64,000 nt of DNA from Haemaphysalis longicornis (GCA_013339765.2 CM023450.1:42190245-42254244), one strand, 5' to 3'. Numbered from the stretch's first letter, positions 33,521 to 47,200 are shown. Notes: generated by a model not told the origin, from the sequence alone. Numbers and translations are program-made.

Positions 33521-36500
33521 GTGAGTGGCTGCTGCTCTTCTTTCTTTCTTTTTTCAGGGAATAGCCATGTAGGCGAGACTTCCGGGTGTACCGCGGGGGT
33601 TTTACGCAACTATTGCAGTGTGCCTTAGGTGTCGTTAAGGGGTACTGCAGAAGCTCATCAGTATACAGGATAGCACCAGCACAGCTGCTTGCAAAGAGGC
33701 GCAACTATCTAAGAGGGAATTAACGTCTGCACTGCAGGTGCGTTTGCACACTTTTATTGCTGGTGGGAGTTCTGAGGCACTTTGAGCCGATGCAGCAGAG
33801 CACCTGGGGTCCTGCACAGCAAAGCTGGAGTAATCCCCTCTTGCACAAAAACATTGCGTGCATGGTTAGTATTAATGGAAATGGCACATCTTAAAATACC
33901 GCTCGTCATTTTCCTCTCCTCTGCGTCATCAGAATAGTTGTGGAAGCTACGGCATACTTGCTGGGGACAACTGGCCTGATTGTGTACAACTTCCAGTTTA
34001 GAACTGCGTTTCGCTGCTGCTGCACTCAAGTTTGTTGAGACTGGGTGCCATCAGTTGCACAGCGCTTGTGAGTTATGGCCATGCAGCCTCACGTACGAGC
34101 AGGTTTTTGTGACATTTCATTGGTGATTTTTAACATAAACATGAAACTGGGGTCTGCTATGCTGAGAATTTTCGTAATCCTGTGCTTCGCTCTGTTACTA
34201 TCTGATATGGCAGTAGCAACCGGTGCAACCATCAGTATTCACAACAAGCAAACAGTTTCTGAAATGCAGAGGTGGAACAGCTGCGCGCTTTGCGCCATTG
34301 AGCCCCAAACTTGTTTCCCTGCGCCATGCTGCTCTGAAGCCCCCTTATTGCGCCAAACTGGTATATATCAGCGTCGGTCTACGACACCGCGCCCAAATTG
34401 AGCTGCGAGATACGACCGCCATGATGCCCCGTGTCTGAAAACTTGGCTGAAACATCGTTATAGTGTTCCAGAATATGGTTCTAGAACACAAGTAACGTCA
34501 TGTTTTCAATTTCAAAGCGGTTATGTTTCGGTTACATGAAGGCTTTGAGCGGCTTTTGCAATTGTATCTGTAATGACACAGGCACTACGCACCTTCCCTG
34601 CCTTCACTTTGGTTTCTTTGTGTCACACTTGCGCATATTTGTTTGCTAGTGCCGGTCGCTGCACCACAATCAATGGGAAATGACCAAAAGTAGTGAGATG
34701 CTTTTGTGTCACATCGCAAACACATGGAAATGGAATAATATTCGCATAAAAAGTTGTTCTTTATTAGAGGTGAGCTTTAATATAGTCAACCATTTTTGAC
34801 GAGGGTAGCTGCATTGAACAAACAGGGTTTTGGACGCTTTTCCATCGCTTGTTAATTTGGTTCGCCTTTCTTGTGAGGTAATTACTAATTTCCAACTGTG
34901 AACTTTGGGGTTAGCTTTGTTTATGTGAAGGATGGCTCAGAAATAGTCATGCCTTCTAACAAGCTGACGTTACGTAGTCTATGAGGTACGTCCGTTGACT
35001 CTCGCAATCCGGTGACGGGTCAAGACAAAGCTGTGTTCTGCTTCTCACACACTGACACCACTGTTTGATAGAAAAAATGCAAGCCACCGTCTTGTTTTAC
35101 AGAATGTCGCCATGAGTTTCCTTAACACTGCCGCTTACCGGACATGAAGGGATTCCTGTGGTCGATCCTCTTCCATTCTGCGCGATGTTTATTTGCCCTT
35201 TGAACAATGACAACGGGCACACTCGCTGGGTCTGAAGGTAGATAACTCCGCATATTGCAAATTTCCGGGTACCGCAAGAACTGTGTTCCTGGTTTGGAGT
35301 AGGTTCTAGTGCATGGTAGAACACCTGATATAAATATAGATCAAACTTTATTGACAGGAGGCTGGCACAGCAGCCTGTGACAGCCACCTTCCAAAAGGAC
35401 TTTGTGGCTGCTTCGAACCTGCTCCAAAAGACCTTTGTGGCTGCTGCAAGCCTGCTACAAAAAATAATTTTGCCTGCTCCCAAGTCTGCTCCGAAACCCA
35501 TGTACCCTGTTCCACCCCTGGAAATGTGTTGTAGGTACACAAAGTAAAAATGAAAGTGGCTGCTATTAGAAATTCGTGTTTTTATAGATGTGTCTGTGTA
35601 ATTTAGTCCTTTTGCAGAGAAGGGGAAACAATTAAAAACTGGGAAAAAGTACATGGCCTGAAACACTTCAGTACATGGACTGCTTGATAAGATATTTGGA
35701 CGGGCACAGCTGCAACTGCAAAGGAGCTGTGGACTCCAGCAGCTCGCGCGGTTTCTTTCCGCAATGTGCATGTGTGGCCTTGTGACAACAGGTATGATAA
35801 GGTACTTAAAAAGGATAAACTTAATTGGGCATGGTAGCACATAGGCTCGGTGCTGGCAGTACATATTTACCTTTTTAATTTGCTAATTTTCAAATACTTT
35901 GCATCAGAAGTGCAGAAGAATTGAACCATAGCAAAAGTTTTTCTCTCCGTAACACGTGAAAGTGGGGATGACACGTAAAAGCGGCAAGAGACAGCGGGGA
36001 CTCTGAGCAGGTACAGGAAATTGGTGGCAACCTCTTTACTTGTGAGCTTTCTGCTGTTCGCAAAAAAGTAATATTCGCCTCAGGCAGCATGGGGCACACT
36101 ACTGCACGATTGCACAAGTTTATTTACCATGCTTTAAACGTGCTCCAGGACTCCTTGTAATGTGCATAGTTGTCCCAGTGCATTGCCACATGGCGGTTAT
36201 GCAGGACGGTTATGGCGAGAGTTCCCAAGGGTTCCAAAGGAACTAATTGTGAGGCGAACTAACTTGCCTTGGCTATTCAAAAGCAGTGGGACACGACACA
36301 ATGAGGAATCTGCATAGTTCTTAACAATTGTACTGCCATGGTAATGATAAGGCAATGTTTGGCGGCTAAATTGCACGTTGATTTCATGGGATAGTAAACA
36401 TCAGCCACTGGAAGACATCCAAAACAAGGTGAAGCAACATGATTTGGGTACAGAGTGACTCGAAGTGACACAGAACAAATACAAAGCAGCTCAATATGAC

Positions 36501-36740
36501 ACGGTGCAAGTTGATGCAACTACAAAGCCTTTGCTGTGTGCCTCGCATGCAGTCATGTAAGATTCTTGCAATATTTTTTGTTCCACCTTCACTGTTCCTA
36601 AAAGAAAAGCTGTCTATATATGGCTGCCTGTGTGCGACTATACAATTTTTTTGCCCTAGTTTCACATCTACGACATGCTGATTTGTTGGAATTTTTCTTG
36701 GGTCTTTAAAGTTTTATTTAGTGCGTTTAGAGTTGAAATC
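33521..36740. other. EFL1: no recognised gene; EFL1 intron 18 or 3' flank
   Basis: The last EFL1 exons (about 130 residues, including a GLASPQL-FSHWE-like motif in the family) should follow, but I found no such motif here in any frame. A stretch at about 35355-35525 repeats CTGCTCC/TTTGTGGCTGC units like those in the intron-12 duplication. The rest shows nothing I can support. Confidence 0.5.
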
Positions 36741-36744
36741 ATGA

Positions 36745-36995
36745 TCGTCGCCATCATCATCATCACCATTTTACTTAAATCCAATGCACTATAAAAGCCT
36801 CTCCCATTGACCTCCAACCGTTCCAGTCCTGCGCTGCTCAAGTCCACAGTTTACCTCCGAATCTCCTTATTTCACTGCTCCATTGAGTTATTGGCCTTCC
36901 CCTTCTTCGAGACCCATCTCTTGGTAAACACCTCTGTTGCCCTGGTGGTCCATCGGTTGTCATGTCGTTTCACTGCATGACTGACCGATGCAACT
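36745..36995 (-). mobile_element. RTE-type LINE 3' end remnant
   Basis: After an ATCATCATCATC stretch, the sequence on the minus strand resembles the C-terminal RTE protein region, with complements of GGCCTCTCCC, CTCC-ACC and GGTCCATCGGTTGTCATGTC. The frame is broken. Confidence 0.55.
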
Positions 36996-37294
36996 ATCGG
37001 CCCTCAGAGTGAGATTGGTGGCCTGAAATATGAAATAGTTGCATAGAATGAAAACCGAAAGTGTGGAGGAACAATTTATTGAGCATTCAATGAATAGATT
37101 GAACTGTACATCAGGAGAGTCAATCAACTATGGGCGCTCAGAGGCTCTGACCATGCATAAAAGCCTTTACAACCATTCAAAATAATGGCAGTGTTTGTAT
37201 TTAGCTGCTTTGCTTTTAAGGGCATTGGCCTGGAATTCATTGTGGGTCACACTGTCATTTTTTTCTCATCAATTCAATTGCTTGACGTCAATTA

Positions 37295-38094
37295 CAGTAG
37301 ACACACGATAATCCGGTTAATTCAAACTTCAGGTTAATTCAACAAATTTCAAAATATCGATTGGCCCGTTATTAATTCTTCAGGTTAATTCGAACAAATT
37401 TCAAAATTTCGATTGGCCCGTTGTGTTTTCAATGTGTTTTAAAGCCACTTAATCCCAACTGCTCCATTGCGTAAATTTGGTTAATTTGTACTTTTTGCTT
37501 GTCCTTGGTGGAAATGTCTGCTGCATTTGCCGCTTATAGCTGCACATTTGCAACCTAATATCACTAAAAGTCACAAATCAAGCCAATTACCTGCATGCAC
37601 GCGTCAAAGCAAAACTATGTGCACCAACAACCGCGTGTAAATTGTGGAACAAAGAAAGAAAAAAATACAGCAGATGGATGAATAGCATTTCCGTGTTGTG
37701 TGAGAATGTTGTATTATCGAATATATGTGGATGTTTCATTGCAATACAAGTCGGTATGTGACACCGAGTCGCATTTATGATTGGTTGTGGGGTTTAACAT
37801 GCCGACGCAATGCAAGCGATGAGGCGCACCATAGTGGAGGGCTCCGGATTAATTTTGGCCACCTGAAAATCTTTAACGTGCGCCGAAATCTTGTACACAC
37901 GGGCGTTTTTGCTTTTAGCCTCCATCAGAAAAGCGGCCGCCGCGGCCGGGAATCGAACCCGTGACCTCGTTCTCAGCAGCACAATGCCTTAGCCACTTTG
38001 CCACCGCGGCGGGTGAGTCGCATTTATGAGAACTTCTGATAATTCGAACAAAATCCTGGGGTCCCTTCAAGGTTGAATTATCGCGAGTCTACTG
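37295..38094. mobile_element. TA-flanked pogo-type element carrying a SINE
   Basis: Ends CAGTAGACACACGATAATCC and GAATTATCGCGAGTCTACTG are inverted repeats with TA on both sides (37293 and 38095). A unit of about 63 bases (GGTTAATTC-AACAAATTTC) is repeated near the left end. The Ruka-type SINE at 37780-38012 is inserted inside. Confidence 0.8.
37780..38012 (-). mobile_element. tRNA-derived SINE (Ruka-type), copy 1
   Basis: On the minus strand it starts CCCGCCGCGGTGGCAAAGTG. It has the B box GGGTTCGATTCCCGGCC, then the body with GATGGAGGCTAAAAGC, TTAAAGATTTTCAGGTGGCC and CCGGAGCCCTCCACTATGG. This is the pattern of the abundant tick SINE that I know as Ruka. Confidence 0.85.
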
Positions 38095-38736
38095 TAATGC
38101 AGAGCTGCAAAAAAAGTGTACACTAGACAACAGCAAATTTTAATTTCGCAGTTCCATAAACTTCACATGTAAGCCTGACGATAGTCACCAACACTTCACT
38201 AAACTTCCTTCTGAATGTCCTACCTATGTGACAAAGAATACAGAGTGCCTCTTACATTTAAGCGACTCGTACCAACTTGTTTAACTACAGACATTCACCA
38301 ACCATTTTTGTAGTAGCTGCTTTTCAAATTAAAACCATGCTACAGCCATAGTTACATTGAAGCAATCATGATAATGTGACCTAAAGTGTTTTGCCTTTGG
38401 ATTTGGTCCAAGCTGCAGCAATACATTTTAACTTATAAAACAAAAACACATCATGATGTCAACATATGTACAAGCTGCCCTCGGGGATATTCACAAGCAG
38501 AAAATAATGCAATGCTTTTTTCTGGCAAGTGCACATCATGTGATAAAGCATCACATCTGTGAAAAGGTACCGTTCTGCACTTTCTTCATAAGCTGCACTA
38601 GGGACGTAATGGGTTGCCTGACAGCAGCATGCAGATGATATGCAATCAGTACAGTAATTTTGGTGGGAACAAACTTTTACATTTGATGTTATACCCATAT
38701 ACCTCACCAGAACCCCTACAGTGAAATACCATTTAA

Positions 38737-39523
38737 AGGGGCCCTGCAACACTCTGAGCAGGGCAGATAAACCTGCGTGATGTTTAGATTACAGTGCCAG
38801 GAATATCTGAGCCAAATATTGCACGTGTATGTGAAGCAGCGCACACCCAAATCGCTGTGAAATATGGTGAAGACCAACCGCGCTCTCTCCAATTTCTCTC
38901 ATTATGCACCACTGGCACCGCCGAAATGACGTCATTTGTGCGGTGGCTGTCCTTTTGGCTGTCGCTGGTCAACTTCATGGCTTCTTTCTCACATTTCCTG
39001 TGACGATCTCCGTCGTTGGCGCTGTGCACCAATGCCTGATCCTGTGCGAGCAGTTCCGGCGTTTTTTTTGTGTTTTGAGTGCATACGGAGTTTGAGTGAC
39101 GCACTCAATATTCCCTTTCAACCAGACCACTTGACAACAAACGTTTATTGCTTCCAAAAAGGCCCTACCAGCCTCAGCATGCCCTTGCGAGCAGACAGCC
39201 ATGCCTGCTTTTTTGTTGCACCAGATCGGAAATAGACCCTTCCCTGTTGTGGAGAAAAGGAGAAAACTCCCCGGCCTGTGATATATTGAAGGCCGCCAAA
39301 GAAAACGCCATGAGCCGCCCTTCTCTCCGGGAAAGAGCGCGCATCTTTTCGTCATGCTGTCCGCAGTCGAGTTGAAAAGGAACAGTTATGCGTGATTTCT
39401 CATCATGCGTAGTTTCGGTGATAGTGAACAGATTTTCATAATTCTTGCGGGAGGAGATTGGGACAATAGACTTTACCCCAAAATACATTCCGAGTAGTCG
39501 ATCGGAAGTGCTGCAGGGTCCCT
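38737..39523. mobile_element. TTAA-flanked non-autonomous element, family C
   Basis: Ends AGGGGCCCTGCAACAC and GTGCTGCAGGGTCCCT are inverted repeats bounded by TTAA in TTTAAA contexts (38732 and 39523). No transposase was recognised. Confidence 0.7.
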
Positions 39524-39959
39524 TTAAAAAAGATAAAACCGTGCTTCTAGTAAAGGAAAAGCCTTTTCGTTTTAGATTGAAGTTTCGTTTTCTGTGCTGA
39601 ATGTATACAATTCAGGATAATTTGAGCTTGACTTTGCCTAGCAGAATCAGGGAGCAAAAGCGGGTTGTTGCTTTCCAAAGTGACAGGAAGTTAGGATAAA
39701 CACAGTGAATCTGGTGAGTTGTGGCTTCCATTTCTGGAATGTGTAGTGTGGGATCGAACCACTGGTAGCATTGAACCTTTTCGTAGCACAGTTTAGACAT
39801 AGCCGACAGCATAGAGCTCTAGTGAGGTGAGCCACATATCTCCATGGGCCAAGTCAAAAAGTAGGTCAGGAGGTTGGCTTGGAGGTGCGGTGATGTCCGA
39901 TGCTATAGGCTAGCTGGCACCATGTTTGATAGATGAGCACCATGACGAGCACTCTTTAA

Positions 39960-40462
39960 AGGAGCCATGAAGAGAAAATACAACTTCGTGTAATTTGAAA
40001 GAACTAGGATTCAGTATCTCACATCAGCTCCATTACAGCCCCAAAAGATATTTTTTTAATGAAAAAAAAAGACAGAAGTATTTAAAAACTTTCAACCACA
40101 GTGACGTGTTATGAGCAAGAATGACGTCATATGGACCAACAAAAAAACATAATTTTCAGTGCGTTAACTGCACGTTAGCATTCAAGTGATGAGGTCAAAT
40201 GGAACTAGAGGCCCCATTACAGACGTCCAGTCATGTGTCGTCACGACAGGTCAGTTAGGCGGCCGCCAATCGCACAAACAAGGTTCTGTGACGTCATAGA
40301 AAAGTTGTGGGAAATTGGCTAGGGGTCGCGACTGCTTCATTCGACGTTTTCTTTAATATCTCCATTATTTGTTCAAAGATTGCGATGATATTAGTATCAT
40401 TGTTATTGGGACTAAGCAGTCTTTCTAATAAACCCAACTTGTATTTTGTCTTCATGGCTCCT
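39960..40462. mobile_element. TTAA-flanked non-autonomous element, family D
   Basis: Ends AGGAGCCATGAAGAGAAAAT and GTATTTTGTCTTCATGGCTC are inverted repeats with TTAA at 39956 and 40463. About 503 bases; no coding sequence. Confidence 0.8.
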
Positions 40463-41164
40463 TTAAGTGTGGACAGAGAGACACGACAGTTTTGTACATG
40501 CTTGCATTGCCCCCACAAAGAGCACATGTTTGCGGCAATGCTTGTATACAATGAAAAAAACTATGTCAGGTCAAATTGAGCACAATAGCATTGCCTGCCA
40601 TAGGAAGGCAGCGTGCCCACTCAGGCTGATTCCAGCTCTTCCTGGTAAGTTCATCAGCTATAATTTTGTGCTGCAGGCTTTGTAGTGTTTTTCACCTCAC
40701 TCGATGAAAAAAATTGGAAATAATTATGAGTAATAGCTTTTCATTAGGTTTTCAAGATTAGGCACCTTTAAGCCTATCAAACACGTACCGGCTGTTTTTA
40801 AAGCAACTGCGTAAAGCACATTGGTGGAGGCTGAAATTTACATGATGTTTGCTGCACTCGCTTCGATCCACAACTCATTCTTGAAGGCATGTGGGAACTT
40901 TGTGACCTATCTGAAAGGGAGTTAGCCTTTGACCCCTTCCTACCGGGTTGTGTAAACGGAATGAAAATCCATTGTCTTCTTGGGTGTACTCTGTGGGAAA
41001 TAAACGGGCACCTTTTCAAATGAAACGTTACGCAGTACTTTTCATGTGGCATTCAGTGGTGGAAATTTTAACATAAGGTTTGTGCAAAATTGAACAACGA
41101 AAGAAGCTATGAGCCCCAAGCACTTTTTATTTTTTATAGCTTGTTGGGTGATTTTTTCTTAAAA

Positions 41165-41215
41165 CATCGCCTCTGTCTCTGCATCGCCTCTGCATCGCCT
41201 CTGTCTCTGCATTAA
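41165..41215 (+). repeat. short tandem repeat
   Basis: Units GCATCGCCTCT and CTGTCTCT alternate three to four times. Confidence 0.6.
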
Positions 41216-41390
41216 AATCTACACTTTTGCTTCTCTTGAAATCCAATACTTGATATGTTAATGTGAGCGCAGATAAACCGAAAATCAGGCACCAGGTTTA
41301 CGAGAGTGTTCTCTTCTGGGAATGCTCTGCAGTTTGCCTGCACATTATGTATCTTTTTTTTTTTTTCTTCGTTTGTCTCTCTCTCTTCCC

Positions 41391-41461
41391 TATATATATA
41401 TCTAATCTATAATATATCTATATATATATATATATATTATATATATATATATATATATATT
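41391..41461. repeat. AT microsatellite
   Basis: A long run of TA dinucleotides with a few interruptions, preceded by CT-rich and T-rich runs. Confidence 0.9.
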
Positions 41462-43581
41462 TAAATGATGGTTGGCCCCTTCGTCACTATGCAATGCAGC
41501 GGCCATTGAAGCACCAGCTCTTGACTGGAGAGTTTTGCCAACACAAGCATGTTTTTTAGAGACCATATAGTAACCACGAAAATATAAATGTGTGTGTGTC
41601 ACTGTCGCCCGGTCGCCACCAAGAGAGGTCACACTGAGTGAGCCTCTGCAATCTGCCTGCAATCTGACCTCTTTTTGCCACATCTTTGTAACACCGTAAC
41701 TTCACGAAATTTTGCCGCATTTTTGTGAAACCAACACCAATCTCTTCCTTTCGACCATGTGAAGACACTCATATTTTTCAATTTAAATTGAACTTTTATT
41801 TCTTCGGTTAGCATAAAGCTCAGAAAACACAGCTTCGGGGGTTCTAACGCTACCCTCTAATCTTGTAGCTTAAATATAGTAGTATTACATTAACCGCGAT
41901 GTAATTCTTAACACAAATACATCTTAATCACCGAAATCTACCCTTGAATAATAACGTTACAGATATTTTACTTAGACTTGCACGTTTGCAATGAGATCCA
42001 CATGTATAAGCTAGGCCTACACGCGCTTGACGCCCTAACCAACTAATTCACGCCAATACAAATACCACCCACATAATCCTCGTAACCGCGCTATTAAAAT
42101 TCAATTTAAAACTCTATCAGAACACTTGGTCAGAGCGGAGCTAACTGCACACGCTAAACCACTATCTTAACTCGAATATTTCTGTTGCATTCCTAGTGGG
42201 TGGAGGGAGAGGACAGGGTAAGAGCGTGAGGTGTTCGCGGAGAAGAGAGGGTTACGTGGCAGGGGCGCCAAAAGACAATCGTCGTTGGACGACATTGGCA
42301 GCGAAGCAAGCCGATACGCGGACGATTTTTCTTTTCCTGCTGACAAGCTAGCTTTGCTGCAATGGAAGGGTGCGTGCGGCGGAGCCAGCTTGCCATTCTT
42401 CAAGAAGCAGAACTCGGGATAGTAATATGAATTTGGCGAGGATTTCATGAGTTTAGCGATGGCTTTACTTCAGCGATTCATACATACAAAATGAAGATGT
42501 GACAGAAAACAGTGTATACTGAACAGGCGCTCTTTTCTTTTCTTTTTCCCTGTATCGCTCGCTTGCAACGGCGCGGCAGGAGCAGGCTGGAAGATGGGGG
42601 CGCTTACCCGTTAGTGCCCAACGCGTAGCAGTGAAGATGCGCCGGGGTTTTCAGGCACCGGAGACGAATTGTGCCGACGAACGAATGTCGGCTAGTCAAG
42701 CAACTTAGCACATTAGCTCTGGTGCACACGTATGATTTTCTTATATTACGCCATGAACATTCCGCTACAGAAAGCTATCACGTCGTCCGCGCATCGCCGT
42801 GACATCGCCAGCTATATAATATATTTGTTGTCGTGCTGCTCCTTTGCGCTCCCGTGCAAGGCCGTCATCTGATCACTGTTTTCTGCGCACCGATTTGGCG
42901 ACCACCCACGGCGCACTGGTGGCGACAGTGGTTGGCGGCAGTGGTCGCGTCGAAACCGCAGGGCACTGTTAGTTCCGCGCGCATACTCAGACGACATCTT
43001 CTGGTTCCCTTGCGTGCGTGCCGCCTTGGTAGGGAAGTGTGGGTTGCCGCTCTGGGTGATGAGGGGGCCGTCAGCACATGGTTCGCTACGTTCGTGTCGG
43101 GCTGCCGTCAGAGCTTGTGGTGCAGGCCAGACTTCTTAATCATCTCGAGGATCCTGGGCCAGGGAGCTTCCGGGTAGAAGCCTGCGGCGAGAGATCTCTG
43201 TTTGTTATTTGGAATAGTGCAAGCGCACTGCTCAAACTTCTGCGCGTTTTTTTTTTTTAATTGTTCGTCTGCATGTTCCCAGAGGTTTACGCGTGAGCGT
43301 GCAGCGACATGGTTGGTTTAGGAACGATGCGGCCTCTAGACGAGATTGTAGACGAGATTACTGTGGTAAAGTTGCGCTTGGATAATTGGAGGGACCACCG
43401 AGAGAGCGAAAGAAGCGGCACAGGTAGAGAGATCACCATTTTTTTAGTGCCGTCCGTGTTCTCTGAAACGTCGTCGCCTGACGTTCAAGTGACGCAGATT
43501 CAACTAGGCGTGCCAGAGACCTGAACTGAATCTGACGGGATCGGGCTTGGCATTGTAGGCCAGTGCAGGCGAGGCGCGTGC
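41462..43581. other. no recognised gene
   Basis: ORFs here are short and without family character. Bases 42560-43200 are GC-richer than their surroundings. The stretch lies downstream of the minus-strand gene ending at 43582, and no clear AATAAA in minus orientation lies close to its stop. Confidence 0.4.
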
Positions 43582-43857
43582 TTACGTACCCGTCTGGAAG
43601 TTCCGGCTGTCCCTGGGCGGCAGCGTGGCGGCGGGCTGCGGCGGTCCCTGTGCGCAGAGCATGCCGTAGACGCGGATGCCCGGGATGTTGGCGTAGGGCG
43701 GCGTGGTGTGCCGCACGGGCCCCAGGAGGCGGGAGCCCGTCGGACAGCGGCACACGAGCAGGTAGTGGGCGCGTCCCGTGCGCGTGCTCTGCAGCGCCAG
43801 CAGCTGCCAGTCGCGGGGCTCCTGGCAGCGACGCACCGACAGCACGGGCTCGCACAC
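43582..43857 (-). CDS. secreted protein exon 3
   Basis: Starts after CTGCGCAG with VCEPVLSVRRCQEPRDWQLL, then ALQSTRTGRAHYLLVCRCP and YANIPGIRVYGMLC. The frame meets TAA at 43584-43582 right after a consensus-like donor (GTACGT), so the true 3' end is uncertain. Very GC-rich. Confidence 0.72.
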   Translation of the reverse strand: MCEPVLSVRRCQEPRDWQLLALQSTRTGRAHYLLVCRCPTGSRLLGPVRHTTPPYANIPGIRVYGMLCAQGPPQPAATLPPRDSRNFQTGT

Positions 43858-44228
43858 CTGCGCAGTCAGTGCCAGCGATTGGTATCGTGTGCGCATTTAT
43901 GTCTGCAAGGTCAGCTTACGAGATTCATCTCTCTTCGAGCTGCAAAAACGGAGCCCAACGGGAGAGGCTCCTGAAAAAAAATAGCTCCTGTGGCGAATTC
44001 GGCCTCTCTTCCTCATAGCCAGTTTTTCGGAGAACGGAGTACTTTCCGTTTGTGTCCGTTCTTTTCCTTTTTTTTTTCTTTTTTTCCTATAGGAGAGTGA
44101 GACAACAGGCTTTGGCCAGAATAAGAGTCAGCGTATGTGTGACCTTTGGGGTAAGCCTCGTTCATTTCACTTCCCTTTGAGCAGCAGGTAAGCATACTCT
44201 TGATGCGTGAAGTTTTTTAATACCGCCG

Positions 44229-44272
<44 letters not shown>

Positions 44273-47200
44273 CCCTCCTTCCACTGAGGCCACTACACAT
44301 CCACCCCGGGGCAGAAGAGCACAGGCGGCATAGATATAGCTCGGGGATGTTGCAGTGGAGTACCTTGACGAGGTTGAAAGTGCCCTGCTTGTCGTTGGAG
44401 ACGAGCTTGATGGTGTGCTCGTCCAGCTCGGCCGAGTCCGAGCAGGGCTCGGTGTACGCGGCCGGGCATGCGCACAGCGGCTGGCTCCGGTTCACGCGCA
44501 CGTACAACGCCGCGCACACCTGCTGCGCCGCGCACTCCGGCAGGGCGCCCACCGGACGCTCCGCGCGCTCTGCTGTTGCTGCTTGCTGCTGCTGCTGCTG
44601 CTTGTGCTGCCAAGGCCGCTGCCGCTGCTGCGCCTGCAGAAGAACCGTCCGCATAAGAAAAGTGTCGCGAAGCACGCGCTATTTTGCACGTGCGATCGAG
44701 AGACATTTGGCGCGGTGTGTCTAGCCCCTCCCTCCTGAAACAACTCACCCTCATCGAGATGGCAGCTCCGGTCACAAAGTTGTCCTCTCTCTCTAGACCC
44801 AGCATTCTGCCGGAAACTGTCCGAGTTGTCTGGAGCACTAGCGTATTGTTTACCCTTTCAGTTTCCCCTCTCCCCTTCCCCCGGACTGTATGCTGGTGAA
44901 CTCCCAGATGAGATCAAAATATCACCAGTCCACTTCTTTTCCAATTTCTATTCAAGTCACCAACTTACTTCCGGGAACTGCACACCGACGGGACATCAGC
45001 GCAGAAGTGTAAATTTCCAACGCAGCAAGAATGTTTTCTGAACGCTTTCGCTCCGCTTGTTCGGCAGTGTGAATCGCTACTTTGAGAACTCTGCACCATC
45101 CCGTGCATTACTTCGGGCAGAAGATGATAATTTACAACCTCCGCGGAGTTTGTTTTGTCCCTGTTTTGCTTGTCATATCTCGCTGATTGACGGCTGCATC
45201 GTATTCCGTGGCAAGTCACTGGGCGTGCGCACAAGATCCAGATGGGGCACACATTGGCGCGTAAATCAAGTATACGCTGTGCCGCGCAGCGCGCGGAACA
45301 ACGTGGAACGCTACGTGTCATGTCCCATGTGGCCTTGTCTTTGCAACCGCCCGGCTCTTCCTTAATTGACGTTTGTTGGTTCTTTCCTGCAAAAGTCAAT
45401 CCTGTAGTCGTTTCGCGCAGTGATTTGTTCTCGCATTGTTGCGCACCCAAACACTATGCGATGGACTTCCTAAGCGAAAAAAAAAGGGGGGAGGGGGCTG
45501 CGTGCGGTGAAGCTCTTGGTCTTTTAGTTCCCTCGGTTGCGTGCGCTTTTGCGTTTCCTCGTGACCACCGATCATTCTCGCAAAAAAGAAAGAAAGAAAT
45601 AAATGAGAGAGGAAGCGAGCGTGGAAGAGATATGGAGTGCGCTTTCTTTCCTGACGAGTGTCCTAACAGGCAAAACGCAAGGCCCGTTGCTTGTATTGTG
45701 TTTCGGACGCGCTTCGCGGTGCTCTGTTTTCGCTTCGATCGCGCGCCCTTGTGTGGCTGCCGCGCCCCCTCGCCCGATGCCCTTGGGTGAGCTCGCGGTT
45801 TCGCCGCCCAACGGAGTTGACCGTGTCCGCTCCCTTTTCAAACATCACACTTGGGCGAACGGGACGCGGAAGAGGCTGCTGGACGACCCCGAATCCGCTG
45901 TCCATCCCGCCCGTCTCATCCGGTGGCTCCCTTTGTCTTGGCAGCCTGCGCCTAGAAACGGTCCCTCCCTCCGCCGCCCTCCTTCGCGAAAGAGCCGGCT
46001 ACTAGCTTCTCCTGGAGGAAAACATGTGCTTTCGATGGCCTTTCCGCCGTTCCCTTCCACGCGAACTCAGAAGAGATGTTTAGCATAACAACGTTTCTGT
46101 GTTTACATATCCGTTTACAGTGCAAGCCGTCGTCGACTGCTCAAGCTCCCGCTCTCGGCAACAGCTCGCGCATGCGCACTCGGCGATAGCTTGCACGGTA
46201 AACGGATACGTAAATACTCATGCGCAGTCGAAGTTGACTTGCTCGGGAGCGGTAAAAGGAAATGTAAAGGGTTTATACTTCACCCCTTTTAGCATGAATT
46301 CAGTAAAGGCTGTCCAACCGTAGCGCGACTATAACTACATTCTAGGACGGTAGGGGCCCGTGATGGACATTACATGAGAGGAAGGGGGGGGGGGGGGGGG
46401 GTCTTAAAACAAAGAACACAGCACAGTGGGTCATTTCTAGGGAGCCTACATGCCGCCGCCGTCTTGTAGCCTCCCTAGTCAGTTCCACGAAGAGTGACTT
46501 ACAAAATGTATAATTCTTCTATCTCTCTTTCTCATTTTTTTCTCTATTTAACAGAACATGAGTGCGCACAAATAATTTTATTACAGGGCAACTTGTAAGA
46601 TGCTAACAAAATCAAGACGTACGATTCATACATGACATGAAAATCTTCACTGGGGACATTGCAAATCAAACGTACATACTAAAATAAAAAAAATTTCAAA
46701 CTTTCTGTACATCACATAACTACACCATAAAAACAGTTATTCACTGCTTCGCAACCGTTCTTAATAAAACAGGTCAGGTAGAAGCCATTTTTTAGGTCTT
46801 CAGCAAAGCATTCGATCTTGTTAATCACGGCAATATAATTCACTGGATGGGGACGATTGGTCTCCCTGAATTTGTTAGCATTGATTCACTTCCAATGCAA
46901 GTAATTGTGGTACTCCTCAAGGAAGTGTTCTGGTGCCGTTGTTATTTTTATTTACCTTAGCGACATTGCTAGCGTAATAAGATTAAGTTCAAATTAGAAC
47001 GTTTGCCGATTACCGTGTTGTTCAGTGAAATTACTTGCAGAGTAGAATAAAAGCCCCTTACTGCTAACCTTCGTATAATATGCAGTCATGCTGGACCAGT
47101 GGGAACGGAAGCTGAATTCTGACAAAGCTGTATTCATGAAAATAGCCAACAAACGAAAAAGCCTGGCCTTTCTTTACGTGTACCCTTCCATCTCGACCTC

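Noticed and set aside
44355..44738. Plus-strand ORFs over the secreted-protein exon 2
   Set aside because: Low-complexity translations of CAG repeats and GC-rich sequence; the minus frame has ordered cysteines, splice sites and matching phase.
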